Shown here piece after piece: positions 43,012 to 51,533 of a stretch of 64,000 nucleotides of DNA. Origin of the DNA: Delftia tsuruhatensis NBRC 16741 (lineage in GTDB: Bacteria > Pseudomonadota > Gammaproteobacteria > Burkholderiales > Burkholderiaceae_C); the NCBI RefSeq assembly GCF_001571325.1, contig NZ_BCTO01000042.1, positions 23,985-87,984 of the forward strand, given 5' to 3'. The position numbers were made by a program, and so were the translations under genes. The number at the start of each line of letters is the position of its first letter. The first letter of the stretch is position 1. The notes below the pieces were generated by a model. It was not told where the DNA came from. It saw nothing but the letters and a program-made list of their open reading frames with translations, and searched no databases.

Positions 43012-43404
43012 ATGATTGGTGATTGGAACAATGGCACCGGCCGTCGCAAATCCAGCGTCGCACGCGTGTTCCTGAAGAAGGGCTCCGGCAAGATTACCGT
43101 GAATGGCAAGGACATTCAGGAATACTTCGGCCGCGAAACCTCGATCATGATCGCAAAGCAGCCCCTGGCTCTGACGAGCAACCTGGAAGCTTTCGACATT
43201 CAAGTGAACGTCCACGGTGGTGGTGAATCCGGCCAGGCCGGCGCTACCCGCCACGGTATCACCCGCGCCCTGATCGACTATGACGCAGCGCTCAAGCCCG
43301 TCCTGAGCCAAGCCGGCTTCGTGACGCGTGACGCTCGTGAAGTCGAACGTAAGAAGGTCGGCCTGCGCTCCGCACGCCGCGCCAAGCAGTTCTCCAAGCG
43401 TTAA
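43012..43404 (+). CDS. rpsI: 30S ribosomal protein S9
   Basis: Small-subunit protein of 130 residues whose C-terminal tail reaches the P-site t[41 protein letters not shown] and the terminal [17 protein letters not shown] are the family marks. AGGAG sits eight bases upstream of ATG 43012. A perfect bidirectional-looking terminator follows 37 bases after the stop. Confidence 0.99.
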   Translation: MIGDWNNGTGRRKSSVARVFLKKGSGKITVNGKDIQEYFGRETSIMIAKQPLALTSNLEAFDIQVNVHGGGESGQAGATRHGITRALIDYDAALKPVLSQAGFVTRDAREVERKKVGLRSARRAKQFSKR

Positions 43405-43440
43405 TCCGCTGGCACTGCAGGAAAGTCCCCCGGGGCTTTC

Positions 43441-43480
43441 CCCAGAAAAAAACCGCCTTTGCCGGCGGTTTTTTTCTGGG
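43441..43480 (+). terminator. Rho-independent terminator of rplM-rpsI
   Basis: AACCGCC (43451-43457) and GGCGGTT (43464-43470) form the stem with a six-base loop, followed by T (43469-43475). CCCAGAAAAA and TTTTTCTGGG extend the symmetry to 40 bases, so it could act in both directions. Confidence 0.93.
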
Positions 43481-43606
43481 CGATGCAAACCTTTCTCATT
43501 CAGTGGGCAATGCCCCCACTTGCACTGTCGTCAAGCCGGCAGCCCCGGGAATTCCCGAGCCCTTTGCTGTACCATTCGGGCCAATTGAGAACTTCGGAGT
43601 ATCCCC

Positions 43607-43981
43607 ATGAGCGCCGTCGCAGAAATCACCGAAACCACCACCGCCGAAATGCCCACCCCGATCGTCTTCACCGACAGCGCAGCTGCCAAGGTGGCCGATC
43701 TGATCGCCGAGGAAGGCAACCCTGACCTGAAGCTGCGCGTGTTCGTGCAAGGTGGCGGCTGCTCGGGCTTCCAGTACGGCTTCACCTTCGACGAGATCAC
43801 CAACGAAGACGACACGACCATGACCAAGAATGGCGTGTCGCTGCTGATCGACGCCATGAGCTACCAGTACCTGGTGGGTGCCGAGATCGACTACAAGGAA
43901 GACCTGCAGGGCGCGCAGTTCGTGATCAAGAACCCCAACGCCTCCACCACCTGCGGCTGCGGATCGAGCTTCTCGGTGTAA
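43607..43981 (+). CDS. erpA: Iron-sulfur cluster insertion protein ErpA, 124 aa
   Basis: A-type carrier that hands [Fe-S] clusters to target enzymes. The three conserved cysteines lie in GGGCSGF and [36 protein letters not shown] and the position of the C-terminal CGCG motif are typical of ErpA rather than IscA. Residues 1-15 are a variable leader. ATG 43607 has a weak ribosome site. A terminator follows, so it is a single-gene unit. Confidence 0.95.
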   Translation: MSAVAEITETTTAEMPTPIVFTDSAAAKVADLIAEEGNPDLKLRVFVQGGGCSGFQYGFTFDEITNEDDTTMTKNGVSLLIDAMSYQYLVGAEIDYKEDLQGAQFVIKNPNASTTCGCGSSFSV

Positions 43982-44038
43982 GCCGTGTCGGCCGCGCTGC
44001 AGTGAAGCCCGCAGCAGCCCGCCGCACAACACGCCACC

Positions 44039-44071
44039 AACCGCCGCGCAGCAATGCGCAGGCGGTTTTTT
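44039..44071 (+). terminator. Rho-independent terminator of erpA
   Basis: AACCGCC (44039-44045) pairs with GGCGGTT (44061-44067), with inner GCGC/GCGC pairing and a T run to 44071. It stands between erpA and the exporter gene. Confidence 0.9.
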
Positions 44072-44097
44072 AACGCCTGCGCCCTCCCTGCCTTGCC

Positions 44098-45540
44098 ATG
44101 ATTCCTGAAGACAAAAGCGCTTCCGCCTCCACCACATCCTCCTCGCGTTCGGTGCTCCTATGGCTCGTGGCCATCGGCTTTTTCATGCAGACGCTGGACG
44201 GCACCATCGTCAATACCGCGCTGCCCACCATGGCCGAGGCCCTGGGCGAGAGCCCGCTGCGCATGCAGTCCGTCATCGTCGCCTATTCGCTGACCATGGC
44301 CATGCTGATCCCGGCATCGGGCTGGATGGCCGACCGCTTCGGCACGCGGCGCGTCTACCTGTGGGCGATTGCGCTGTTCGTGCTGGGATCGGTGCTGTGC
44401 GCGATTGCGCCCAACCTGCAGCTGATGGTGGCCGCACGCGTGCTGCAGGGCATGGGCGGTGCGCTGCTCATGCCCGTGGGCCGGCTGGCCGTGCTGCGCG
44501 CCTTTCCGCGCGAGCAGTTCCTCAAGGCCATGAGCTTCGTGGCCATTCCCGGCCTGGTCGGGCCGCTGATCGGCCCCACGCTGGGCGGCTGGATGGTGGA
44601 GTACGTGAGCTGGCACTGGATCTTCCTGGTCAACGTGCCCGTGGGCCTGATCGGCCTGGCCGCTACCCTGCGCTTCATGCCCGTGGGCGACCGCTTCGCC
44701 GTCAAGCGCTTCGACGGCGTGGGCTATGCGCTGCTGGCCTTCGGCATGGTGGCCGTGTCGCTGGCGCTGGACAGCATGTCGGGCAAGGGCATCCACGGCG
44801 CCATGGTCTTCGTGCTGCTGATCTTCGGCCTGGCCAGCCTGGCCGCCTACTGGCTGCATGCGCTGCGCCGGCCCGACCCGCTGTTCGCCCCCGAGCTGTT
44901 CGCCGTGCGCAGCCTGCGCGTGGGCCTGCTGGGCAATCTGTTCTCGCGCCTGGGCAGCTCCTGCATGCCCTTCCTGATCCCGCTGGTGCTGCAGGTCTGC
45001 CTGGGCTTTTCGCCGCTGCAGGCCGGCATGATGATGCTGCCCACGGTGCTGGCCAGCATGGCCATGAAGCGCCAGACCACCACGCTGATCCAGCGCATCG
45101 GCTACCGCCGCGTGCTCATGGGCAACACCCTGGTGCTGTCGCTGATGATCGCCAGCTTCGGCACGGTCTCCACGGCGCTGCCGCTGTGGGTGGTCATCGT
45201 CCAGCTGCTGATCTTCGGCGCCACCAACTCCATGCAGTTCACGGCCATGAACACCGTCACGCTCAAGGACCTGGATGCCGGCAACGCCAGCAGCGGCAAC
45301 AGCCTGCTGTCCATGGTGCAGATGCTGGCCATGGGCATGGGCGTGGCCGCCGCAGGTGCGGTGCTGGCCGGTTTCAGCGAATGGTTCGGCGGCGATACGC
45401 CGCAGCACACCCTCAATGCCTTCCGCGCCACCTTCGTCTGCATGGGCGCGGTGACGCTGGCCTCGACCATGATCTTCTCGCAGCTGGGCGACGATGAGGA
45501 TGTGCGGCCCAAGCCTTTGGAGCCGGCCGAGCACGAGTGA
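44098..45540 (+). CDS. MFS multidrug exporter, DHA2 family, MdtD-like, 480 aa
   Basis: Inner-membrane proton-driven exporter of unknown substrate. It closely parallels E. coli MdtD in order of motifs: FFMQTLDGTIVNTALPTMAE, YSLTMAMLIPASGWMADRFG (motif A region), RVLQGMGGALLMPVGRLAV (motif C-like), VSWHWIFLVNVPVGLIG and LASSGNSLL-type ending (NASSGNSLLSMVQMLAMGMG). Around 13-14 helices. Starts 26 bases after the erpA terminator; ATG 44098 has no strong ribosome site. Unlike E. coli there is no mdtABC beside it, so the name is by resemblance only. Confidence 0.85.
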   Translation: MIPEDKSASASTTSSSRSVLLWLVAIGFFMQTLDGTIVNTALPTMAEALGESPLRMQSVIVAYSLTMAMLIPASGWMADRFGTRRVYLWAIALFVLGSVLCAIAPNLQLMVAARVLQGMGGALLMPVGRLAVLRAFPREQFLKAMSFVAIPGLVGPLIGPTLGGWMVEYVSWHWIFLVNVPVGLIGLAATLRFMPVGDRFAVKRFDGVGYALLAFGMVAVSLALDSMSGKGIHGAMVFVLLIFGLASLAAYWLHALRRPDPLFAPELFAVRSLRVGLLGNLFSRLGSSCMPFLIPLVLQVCLGFSPLQAGMMMLPTVLASMAMKRQTTTLIQRIGYRRVLMGNTLVLSLMIASFGTVSTALPLWVVIVQLLIFGATNSMQFTAMNTVTLKDLDAGNASSGNSLLSMVQMLAMGMGVAAAGAVLAGFSEWFGGDTPQHTLNAFRATFVCMGAVTLASTMIFSQLGDDEDVRPKPLEPAEHE

Positions 45541-45701
45541 GGGCTGTGCATAGCTTTTGAACCCTGAACCGCTGCAATCCACACTTTTGTTGCGGGTTTA
45601 CCCTTGTTTTTGGCAAGGATATATGGCAGCCCGCATAGGAAATATCGAGGCCGTCTTATGCGTTTGGGCGGGGCTGGACTTAATCTCGGGTACATCCGCA
45701 G

Positions 45702-45777
45702 GACTTACGCAAGCAAGAACGCAAACACGCCATCGCCACAGGGCCAGCGGCTTTCTTCCTCGGAATTTGCGTAAGTC
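45702..45777. repeat. 76-bp element with perfect 11-base terminal inverted repeats (MITE-like)
   Basis: GACTTACGCAA (45702-45712) and TTGCGTAAGTC (45767-45777) are exact inverted repeats bounding a 54-base centre with no ORF. It lies between the mdtD-like gene and xdhA; 45541-45701 shows nothing else. It could be a non-autonomous insertion relic or a hairpin controlling xdhA. No target duplication could be confirmed. Confidence 0.55.
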
Positions 45778-45819
45778 GTGATCCGAACAGTCCACGCACC
45801 AGCAGTTGCCCCCACGAGC

Positions 45820-47433
45820 ATGAGCCAGAGCCCCAGTTCCCAACCCATCCGCTTCTATCACCGCGGCCAGATCGTCGAGGTACAGGGGCCGCATCCCACG
45901 CGCTCGGTGCTCGACTGGCTGCGCGGCGACGCGCGCTGCACCGGCACCAAGGAGGGCTGCAACGAAGGTGACTGCGGCGCCTGCACCGTGGTCATCGCCG
46001 AGCTGGCCGAAGACGGCGCGCCCGACGCCGTGGGCGGCCTGCAGCTGCAGACGGTCAATGCCTGCATCCAGTTCCTGCCCACGCTGCACGGCAAGGCGCT
46101 GTTCACGGTGGAGGACGTCAAGGGCCAGTGCGCCGGCAAGCAGGGCTGTGCCACGGGCAAGCCCGCAGGTGGTGCCGAGCTGCACCCCGTGCAGCAGGCG
46201 CTGGTGGACTGTCACGGCTCCCAATGCGGCTTTTGCACGCCGGGCTTCGTGATGTCGCTGTGGTCGGCCTACGAGCACCACCAGCAGGCCGGCACGCGTC
46301 CCTCGCGCCAGCAGCTGGCCGACGAGCTGTCGGGCAATCTGTGCCGCTGCACGGGCTACCGTCCCATCCTGGACGCAGGCCAGCGCATGTTCGACCTGCC
46401 CGCCACGCGCATGGCCACCGAACCCGTGGTGCAGGCACTGCAGGGCCTGCGCGCGCAGGATGCCGGCCTGGACTACGCCGCTCCCAACGCCGCCCAGGGC
46501 GGCCGTGTGGACAGCTTCCACGCTCCGCGCACGCTGGACGAGCTGGCCGCCGTGTGCGAGGCCAAGCCCCGCGCGCGCCTGCTGGCAGGTTCCACCGATG
46601 TGGGGCTGTGGGTGACCAAGCAGTTCCGCGACCTGGGCGACATCGTCTATGTGGGCGACGTGGCCGAGATGAAGCGCGTCGAGGAGCGCCGCGGCGCGGG
46701 CAGCCTGGACGGCGGCGAGCTGTACATCGGCGCCGGTGCCTCGCTGGAATCGGCCTGGTCGGCGCTGTCGCAGCGCTTCGAGGGGCTGACCGATGTGTGG
46801 CTGCGCTTTGCCTCCGTGCCCATCCGCCATGCGGGCACCATGGGCGGCAACGTGGCCAATGGCTCGCCCATTGGCGACTCCCCGCCCGTGCTGATGGCGC
46901 TGGACGCGCAGATCGAGCTGCGCAAGGGCGCGCGCGTGCGCCGCATGCCGCTGCATGACTTCTATCTGGACTACATGAAGAACCAGCTGGAACCGGGCGA
47001 GTTCGTGCAGGCACTGGCCGTGCCGCTGGACGCTGCACGGCGCCAGACCCGTGCCTACAAGATCAGCAAGCGCTTTGACTGCGACATCTCGGCGCTGTGC
47101 GCAGGGCTGGCCATCGAGCTCGATGGCGAGGTGGTGAAGTCCGCGCGCCTGGCCTTTGGCGGCATGGCCGCCGTGGTCAAGCGTGCGGCCCTGGCGGAGG
47201 CGGCCATCGTGGGCCAGCCCTGGGACCAGGCCGCAGTGAAGGCCGCCCAGGCCGCGCTGGCCCAGGACTTCAAGCCCATGTCCGACATGCGCGCCAGCGC
47301 CGACTACCGGCTCAAGGTGGCGCAGAACCTGCTGCAGCGCCTGTGGCTGGAGACACGTCCGCAGCAGCCGCTGCCGCTGCAGGCCACCAGCGTCTGGAGC
47401 GTGATGCCCCACGCAGTGCACCAAGGAGCCTGA
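45820..47433 (+). CDS. xdhA: Xanthine dehydrogenase small subunit (FeS/FAD), 537 aa
   Basis: Carries electrons from the molybdenum site to NAD+. Residues 1-90 are a plant-type ferredoxin domain with C47, C52 and C55 in CNEGDCGACTVV. The second [2Fe-2S] domain has CGFCTPGFVMSLWSAY and LCRCTGYRPI. FAD-binding (LLAGSTDVGLWVTKQ; IRHAGTMGGNVANGSPIGDS) and CO-dehydrogenase flavoprotein C-terminal domains follow. ATG 45820 is preferred; GTG 45778 would add 14 residues but overlaps the inverted repeat. xdhB starts one base after its stop. The chaperone gene xdhC is not in the window. Confidence 0.95.
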   Translation: MSQSPSSQPIRFYHRGQIVEVQGPHPTRSVLDWLRGDARCTGTKEGCNEGDCGACTVVIAELAEDGAPDAVGGLQLQTVNACIQFLPTLHGKALFTVEDVKGQCAGKQGCATGKPAGGAELHPVQQALVDCHGSQCGFCTPGFVMSLWSAYEHHQQAGTRPSRQQLADELSGNLCRCTGYRPILDAGQRMFDLPATRMATEPVVQALQGLRAQDAGLDYAAPNAAQGGRVDSFHAPRTLDELAAVCEAKPRARLLAGSTDVGLWVTKQFRDLGDIVYVGDVAEMKRVEERRGAGSLDGGELYIGAGASLESAWSALSQRFEGLTDVWLRFASVPIRHAGTMGGNVANGSPIGDSPPVLMALDAQIELRKGARVRRMPLHDFYLDYMKNQLEPGEFVQALAVPLDAARRQTRAYKISKRFDCDISALCAGLAIELDGEVVKSARLAFGGMAAVVKRAALAEAAIVGQPWDQAAVKAAQAALAQDFKPMSDMRASADYRLKVAQNLLQRLWLETRPQQPLPLQATSVWSVMPHAVHQGA

Positions 47434-47434
47434 A

Positions 47435-49861
47435 ATGAACCGCCCCATCGACCCTTCCCTGCTGCACTCGTCCGAGGCCTTTGCGCATTACCTGAAGAAC
47501 ACCGCCTTCCGCGTGGACGAGCGTGCCGAGGCCGGCGCCCACACCCAGGGCCAGCGCGTGGGCATCAGCCGCCCGCATGAGTCGGCCCATCTGCATGTAG
47601 CCGGCGAGGCCGCCTACATCGACGACCTGCCCGAGCTGGACGGCACGCTGCACTGTGCGCTGGGCCTGTCGCCCGTGGCCAATGGCCGGCTCAATGCGCT
47701 CAAGCTCGACGCCATCCGCGCCATGCCCGGCGTGGTGGCCGTGCTCACCGGCGAGGACATTCCCGGCGTCAACGACTGCGGCTCCATCATCCACGACGAC
47801 CCCATCCTGTGCAGCGGCGAGATCCGCTACCTGGGCCAGCCGCTGTTCGCCGTGATCGCCGAAAGCCGCGAGGCGGCGCGCCTGGCTGCGGCCCAGGCCA
47901 AGGCGGCGGCCGACATCACGGCCGAGCCGCCCGTGCTCACGCCCCAGCAGGCGCATGAGCTGGGCCAGTACGTGCTGCCGCCCATGCACCTGGCGCGCAG
48001 CACGAATGAAGGCGGCGCGCGCCGCGCCATGGACGAGGCGCCGCACCGCCTGAAGTCCTCGTTCTACGTGGGCGGCCAGGAGCAGTTCTACCTGGAAGGC
48101 CAGATCAGCTACGCCATCCCCAAGGAGGACGGCGCCGTCCACCTGTACTGCTCCACCCAGCACCCCAGCGAGATGCAGCACCTGGTGGCGCATGCGCTGG
48201 GCGTGGCCTCGCACGCCGTGCATGTGGAGTGCCGCCGCATGGGCGGCGGCTTCGGCGGCAAGGAGTCGCAGTCTGCCCTGTTCGCCTGCGTGGCCTCGGT
48301 GGCCGCGACGCGGCTGCGCCGCCCCGTCAAGCTGCGCCTGGACCGCGATGACGACTTCATGATCACGGGCCGCCGCCACTGCTTCTGGTACGAGTACGAG
48401 GTGGGCTACGACGACGAGGGCCGCATCCTCGGCGCCGAGATCTCCATGGTCTCGCGCGCCGGCCACTCGGCCGACCTGTCCGGCCCCGTGATGACGCGCG
48501 CGCTGTGCCACTTCGACAACACGTACTGGCTGCCCGATGTGTCCATGCACGGCTACTCCGGCAAGACCAATACGCAGAGCAATACGGCGTTCCGCGGCTT
48601 CGGCGGCCCGCAGGGCGCGATCGCCATCGAGAACATCATGGAGACGGTGGCGCGCGAGCTGGGGCGCGACGCGCTCGACGTGCGCCGCGTCAACTTCTAC
48701 GGCAAGACCGAGCGCAACGTCACGCCCTATAGCCAGGTCGTGACCGACAACATCATCCACGAGCTGGTGGCCGAGCTGGAAACCTGCAGCGACTACCGCG
48801 CGCGCCGCGATGCCATCGCCGAGTTCAACGCGGCCAGCCCCGTGCTCAAGCGCGGCCTGTCGCTGACGCCGCTCAAGTTCGGCATCTCCTTCAACGTCAA
48901 GCACTTCAACCAGGCCGGCGCCCTGGTCCATGTCTACAACGACGGCTCCATCCTCGTGAACCACGGCGGCACCGAGATGGGCCAGGGCCTGAACACCAAG
49001 GTGGCCCAGGTCGTGGCGCACGAGCTGGGCGTGGGCTTCGGGCGCGTGCGCGTCACGGCCACCGACACCACCAAGGTGGCCAACACCTCGGCCACGGCGG
49101 CATCGACGGGGGCCGACCTCAACGGCAAGGCCGCGCAGGACGCGGCGCGCCAGATCCGCGAGCGCCTGGCCGCCTGCGCCGCAGAGCGCCATGGCGGTCG
49201 CGCGGAGGACGTGCGCTTTGCCAACGACCAGGTCCACGTCAACGGCAAGGTGCTGGACTTCAAGGCCGTGGTGGGCGAGGCCTACATCGAGCGCGTGCAG
49301 CTGTGGTCCGACGGCTTCTATGCCACGCCCGGCCTGTCGTGGAACAAGGACACCATGCAGGGCCGGCCCTTCTTCTACTACGCCTACGGTGCCGCCGTGA
49401 GCGAGGTGGTGGTGGACACGCTGACCGGCGAGTTCAAGCTGCTGCGCGCCGACGTGCTGCACGATGTGGGCCGCTCGCTGAACCCCGCCGTGGACGTGGG
49501 CCAGGTCGAGGGCGCCTTCATCCAGGGCATGGGCTGGCTGACCACGGAAGAGCTGGTCTGGCACCCGCAAAGCGGCAAGCTCACCACGCACGCCCCGAGC
49601 ACCTACAAGATCCCGACGGCCAACGACTGCCCGCCCGTGTTCAACGTGCGGCTGTTCGAGGGCGACAACTTCGAGGACTCCATCCACCGCAGCAAGGCCG
49701 TGGGCGAGCCGCCGCTGCTGCTGCCGTTCTCGGTGTTCTTCGCCATCCGCGATGCCGTCTCGGCCGCGGGCGGGCACCGCAGCAACCCGCCGCTGCAATC
49801 GCCGGCCACGCCGGAATCCATCCTGCGCGCCATCGAGGCCGTGCAGGCCGCCGGGAGCTGA
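47435..49861 (+). CDS. xdhB: Xanthine dehydrogenase molybdopterin-binding subunit, 808 aa
   Basis: Catalytic subunit that hydroxylates hypoxanthine and xanthine to urate. Molybdopterin domains show EGQISYAIPKEDGAVHLYCS with STQHPSEMQ, RRMGGGFGGKESQ, TAFRGFGGPQGAIAIEN and GGTEMGQGLNTKVAQV; the active-site glutamate region is in VGEPPLLLPFSVFFAIRDAV. ATG 47435 overlaps the end of xdhA by coupling (one-base gap). Length is normal for the split bacterial enzyme. A purine permease follows 176 bases on, making a purine-oxidation cassette. The 888-codon minus-strand ORF over it is an artefact. Confidence 0.96.
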   Translation: MNRPIDPSLLHSSEAFAHYLKNTAFRVDERAEAGAHTQGQRVGISRPHESAHLHVAGEAAYIDDLPELDGTLHCALGLSPVANGRLNALKLDAIRAMPGVVAVLTGEDIPGVNDCGSIIHDDPILCSGEIRYLGQPLFAVIAESREAARLAAAQAKAAADITAEPPVLTPQQAHELGQYVLPPMHLARSTNEGGARRAMDEAPHRLKSSFYVGGQEQFYLEGQISYAIPKEDGAVHLYCSTQHPSEMQHLVAHALGVASHAVHVECRRMGGGFGGKESQSALFACVASVAATRLRRPVKLRLDRDDDFMITGRRHCFWYEYEVGYDDEGRILGAEISMVSRAGHSADLSGPVMTRALCHFDNTYWLPDVSMHGYSGKTNTQSNTAFRGFGGPQGAIAIENIMETVARELGRDALDVRRVNFYGKTERNVTPYSQVVTDNIIHELVAELETCSDYRARRDAIAEFNAASPVLKRGLSLTPLKFGISFNVKHFNQAGALVHVYNDGSILVNHGGTEMGQGLNTKVAQVVAHELGVGFGRVRVTATDTTKVANTSATAASTGADLNGKAAQDAARQIRERLAACAAERHGGRAEDVRFANDQVHVNGKVLDFKAVVGEAYIERVQLWSDGFYATPGLSWNKDTMQGRPFFYYAYGAAVSEVVVDTLTGEFKLLRADVLHDVGRSLNPAVDVGQVEGAFIQGMGWLTTEELVWHPQSGKLTTHAPSTYKIPTANDCPPVFNVRLFEGDNFEDSIHRSKAVGEPPLLLPFSVFFAIRDAVSAAGGHRSNPPLQSPATPESILRAIEAVQAAGS

Positions 49862-50037
49862 GCGGACCGGCGCCGCCCCCTCATTCCTTGAATCCGCGCG
49901 CAGCGATGCGCGCAACCAGGTCCATGGCCGCCCGGCAGGGTGCCATGCCTTGTGCCGGCCTGGACAGCCGGTGCTCAACCCTGGGCGCTTTCACAACCGT
50001 TGCGCCCCGCATGCGAAAACAACACGGAGACAATGCG

Positions 50038-51336
50038 ATGAACTGGATGGAACGGGTGTTCAAGCTCAGTGAGCACGGCACCAATGTAAGAACCGAGCTG
50101 GTCGCGGGCCTGACGACCTTTCTGACGATGGCCTACATCATCTTCGTCAATCCCTCGATCCTGGGGGATGCGGGGATGCCCAAGGGGGCCGTCTTCGTGG
50201 CCACCTGCCTGATCGCGGCGCTGGGCACGACCATCATGGCGCTGTACGCCAACTATCCCATCGCGCTGGCGCCGGGCATGGGCCTGAACGCCTATTTCGC
50301 TTACGTGGTGGTGCTGCACATGGGCTTCACCTGGCAGGCCGCGCTGGGTGCGGTCTTCGTCTCGGGCTGCCTGTTCCTGCTGGTGACGCTGTTCGGCCTG
50401 CGGGAGCTGATCATCAAGGGCATACCGCAGTCCATACGCATAGCGATCACCGTGGGCATCGGCCTGTTCCTGGCGCTGATCGCGCTCAAGAGCGCGGGCA
50501 TCGTCGCCGCGTCGCCGGCCACCTTCGTGACCCTGGGCGACCTGCACAAGCCCGAAGTCATCCTGGCCTCGCTGGGCTTTCTGATCATCGTGGTGCTGGA
50601 CCGCCTGAAGGTGCCGGGCGCCATCCTGATCGGTATCGTCGTGGTCACCGTGGCCTCGTTCTTCTTCGCGGGCAACGAGTTCCACGGCGTGTTCTCGGCG
50701 CCGCCCTCCATCGCGCCCACCTTCCTGCAGCTGGACATCAAGTCCGCGCTGACGGGCGGCATCCTCAACGTGGTGCTGGTGTTCTTCCTGGTCGAGCTGT
50801 TCGATGCCACGGGCACGCTGATGGGTGTGGCCAAGCGCGCGGGCCTGCTGGTGCCCAGCCGCATGGGCCGCTTCAACCGTTCGCTGCTGGCCGACAGCGG
50901 CGCCATCTTCGCGGGCTCGCTGCTGGGCACCTCCAGCACCACGGCCTACGTGGAAAGCGCGGCCGGCGTGCAGGCTGGCGGCCGCACGGGCCTGACGGCG
51001 CTGACCGTGGCCGCGCTCTTCCTGTGCTGCCTGTTCCTGTCGCCCCTGGCCGGCGTGGTGCCCGGCTACGCCACGGCGCCCGCGCTGTTCTTCGTGGCCT
51101 GCCTGATGCTCAAGGAGCTGACCGAGATCGAATGGGGCGAGACCACCGAGGCCATCCCCGCCGCCGTCACGGCACTGCTCATGCCCTTCACCTACTCGGT
51201 GGCCAATGGCCTGGCCTTCGGTTTCATCACCTATGCCGTGCTCAAGCTGTTCACGGGCCGTTCCAAGGAAGTGCACTGGATGGTGTGGCTGATCGGCGGC
51301 GTCTTCCTCTTCAAGTTCGTCTATATCGGCGGATAG
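50038..51336 (+). CDS. NCS2 purine permease, AzgA type (adenine/guanine/hypoxanthine), 432 aa
   Basis: Inner-membrane proton symporter for purine bases. ATG 50038 has GGAG eight bases upstream and starts MNWMERVFKLSEHGTNVRTE; the ORF extends upstream in frame over xdhB and was trimmed. Family marks are AGLTTFLTMAYIIFVNPSIL, YPIALAPGMGLNAYFAY, LVELFDATGTLMGVAKRAGL and LLGTSSTTAYVESAAGV. About twelve to fourteen helices. It probably imports hypoxanthine or guanine for the XDH encoded just upstream. Its TAG stop shares its last base with repeat A copy 2. Confidence 0.92.
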   Translation: MNWMERVFKLSEHGTNVRTELVAGLTTFLTMAYIIFVNPSILGDAGMPKGAVFVATCLIAALGTTIMALYANYPIALAPGMGLNAYFAYVVVLHMGFTWQAALGAVFVSGCLFLLVTLFGLRELIIKGIPQSIRIAITVGIGLFLALIALKSAGIVAASPATFVTLGDLHKPEVILASLGFLIIVVLDRLKVPGAILIGIVVVTVASFFFAGNEFHGVFSAPPSIAPTFLQLDIKSALTGGILNVVLVFFLVELFDATGTLMGVAKRAGLLVPSRMGRFNRSLLADSGAIFAGSLLGTSSTTAYVESAAGVQAGGRTGLTALTVAALFLCCLFLSPLAGVVPGYATAPALFFVACLMLKELTEIEWGETTEAIPAAVTALLMPFTYSVANGLAFGFITYAVLKLFTGRSKEVHWMVWLIGGVFLFKFVYIGG

Positions 51337-51470
51337 CACCCCCTGAGGCGCTGACGCGCCTTCCCTCGTATGCACGGCGCCCTCTCTCGCTTCGCGGGAG
51401 GGGGACGACGCCCTCGCCGCGAGGCGGCTCTTGCTCGGCGTCCCTGCTTTTGGGCCGCGCCAGTTTCATA
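51336..51470 (+). repeat. Dispersed repeat A, copy 2
   Basis: Begins GCACCCCCTGAGGCGCTGAC at the last base of the permease stop and ends near GCCGCGCCAGTTTC. It shares its first ~30 bases, the GGGACGACGCCCTCGC block and the tail with copy 1 (38242-38366) but has a different ~12-base centre (TCGTATGCACGG). Same hairpins as copy 1. Confidence 0.8.
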
Positions 51471-51533
51471 GGCTTTGGGCTCAGGCAAGATGTTTGGTGG
51501 GCCCATGCTTGGCGGATGCCTTGCATGGTTTTT

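Noticed and set aside
45778..45819. GTG start for xdhA at 45778
   Set aside because: Overlaps the inverted-repeat element and adds 14 residues without homology; ATG 45820 preferred, though not proven.
47312..49978. 888-codon minus-strand ORF opposite xdhB
   Set aside because: Low-complexity translation with no recognisable domain; xdhB is certain.
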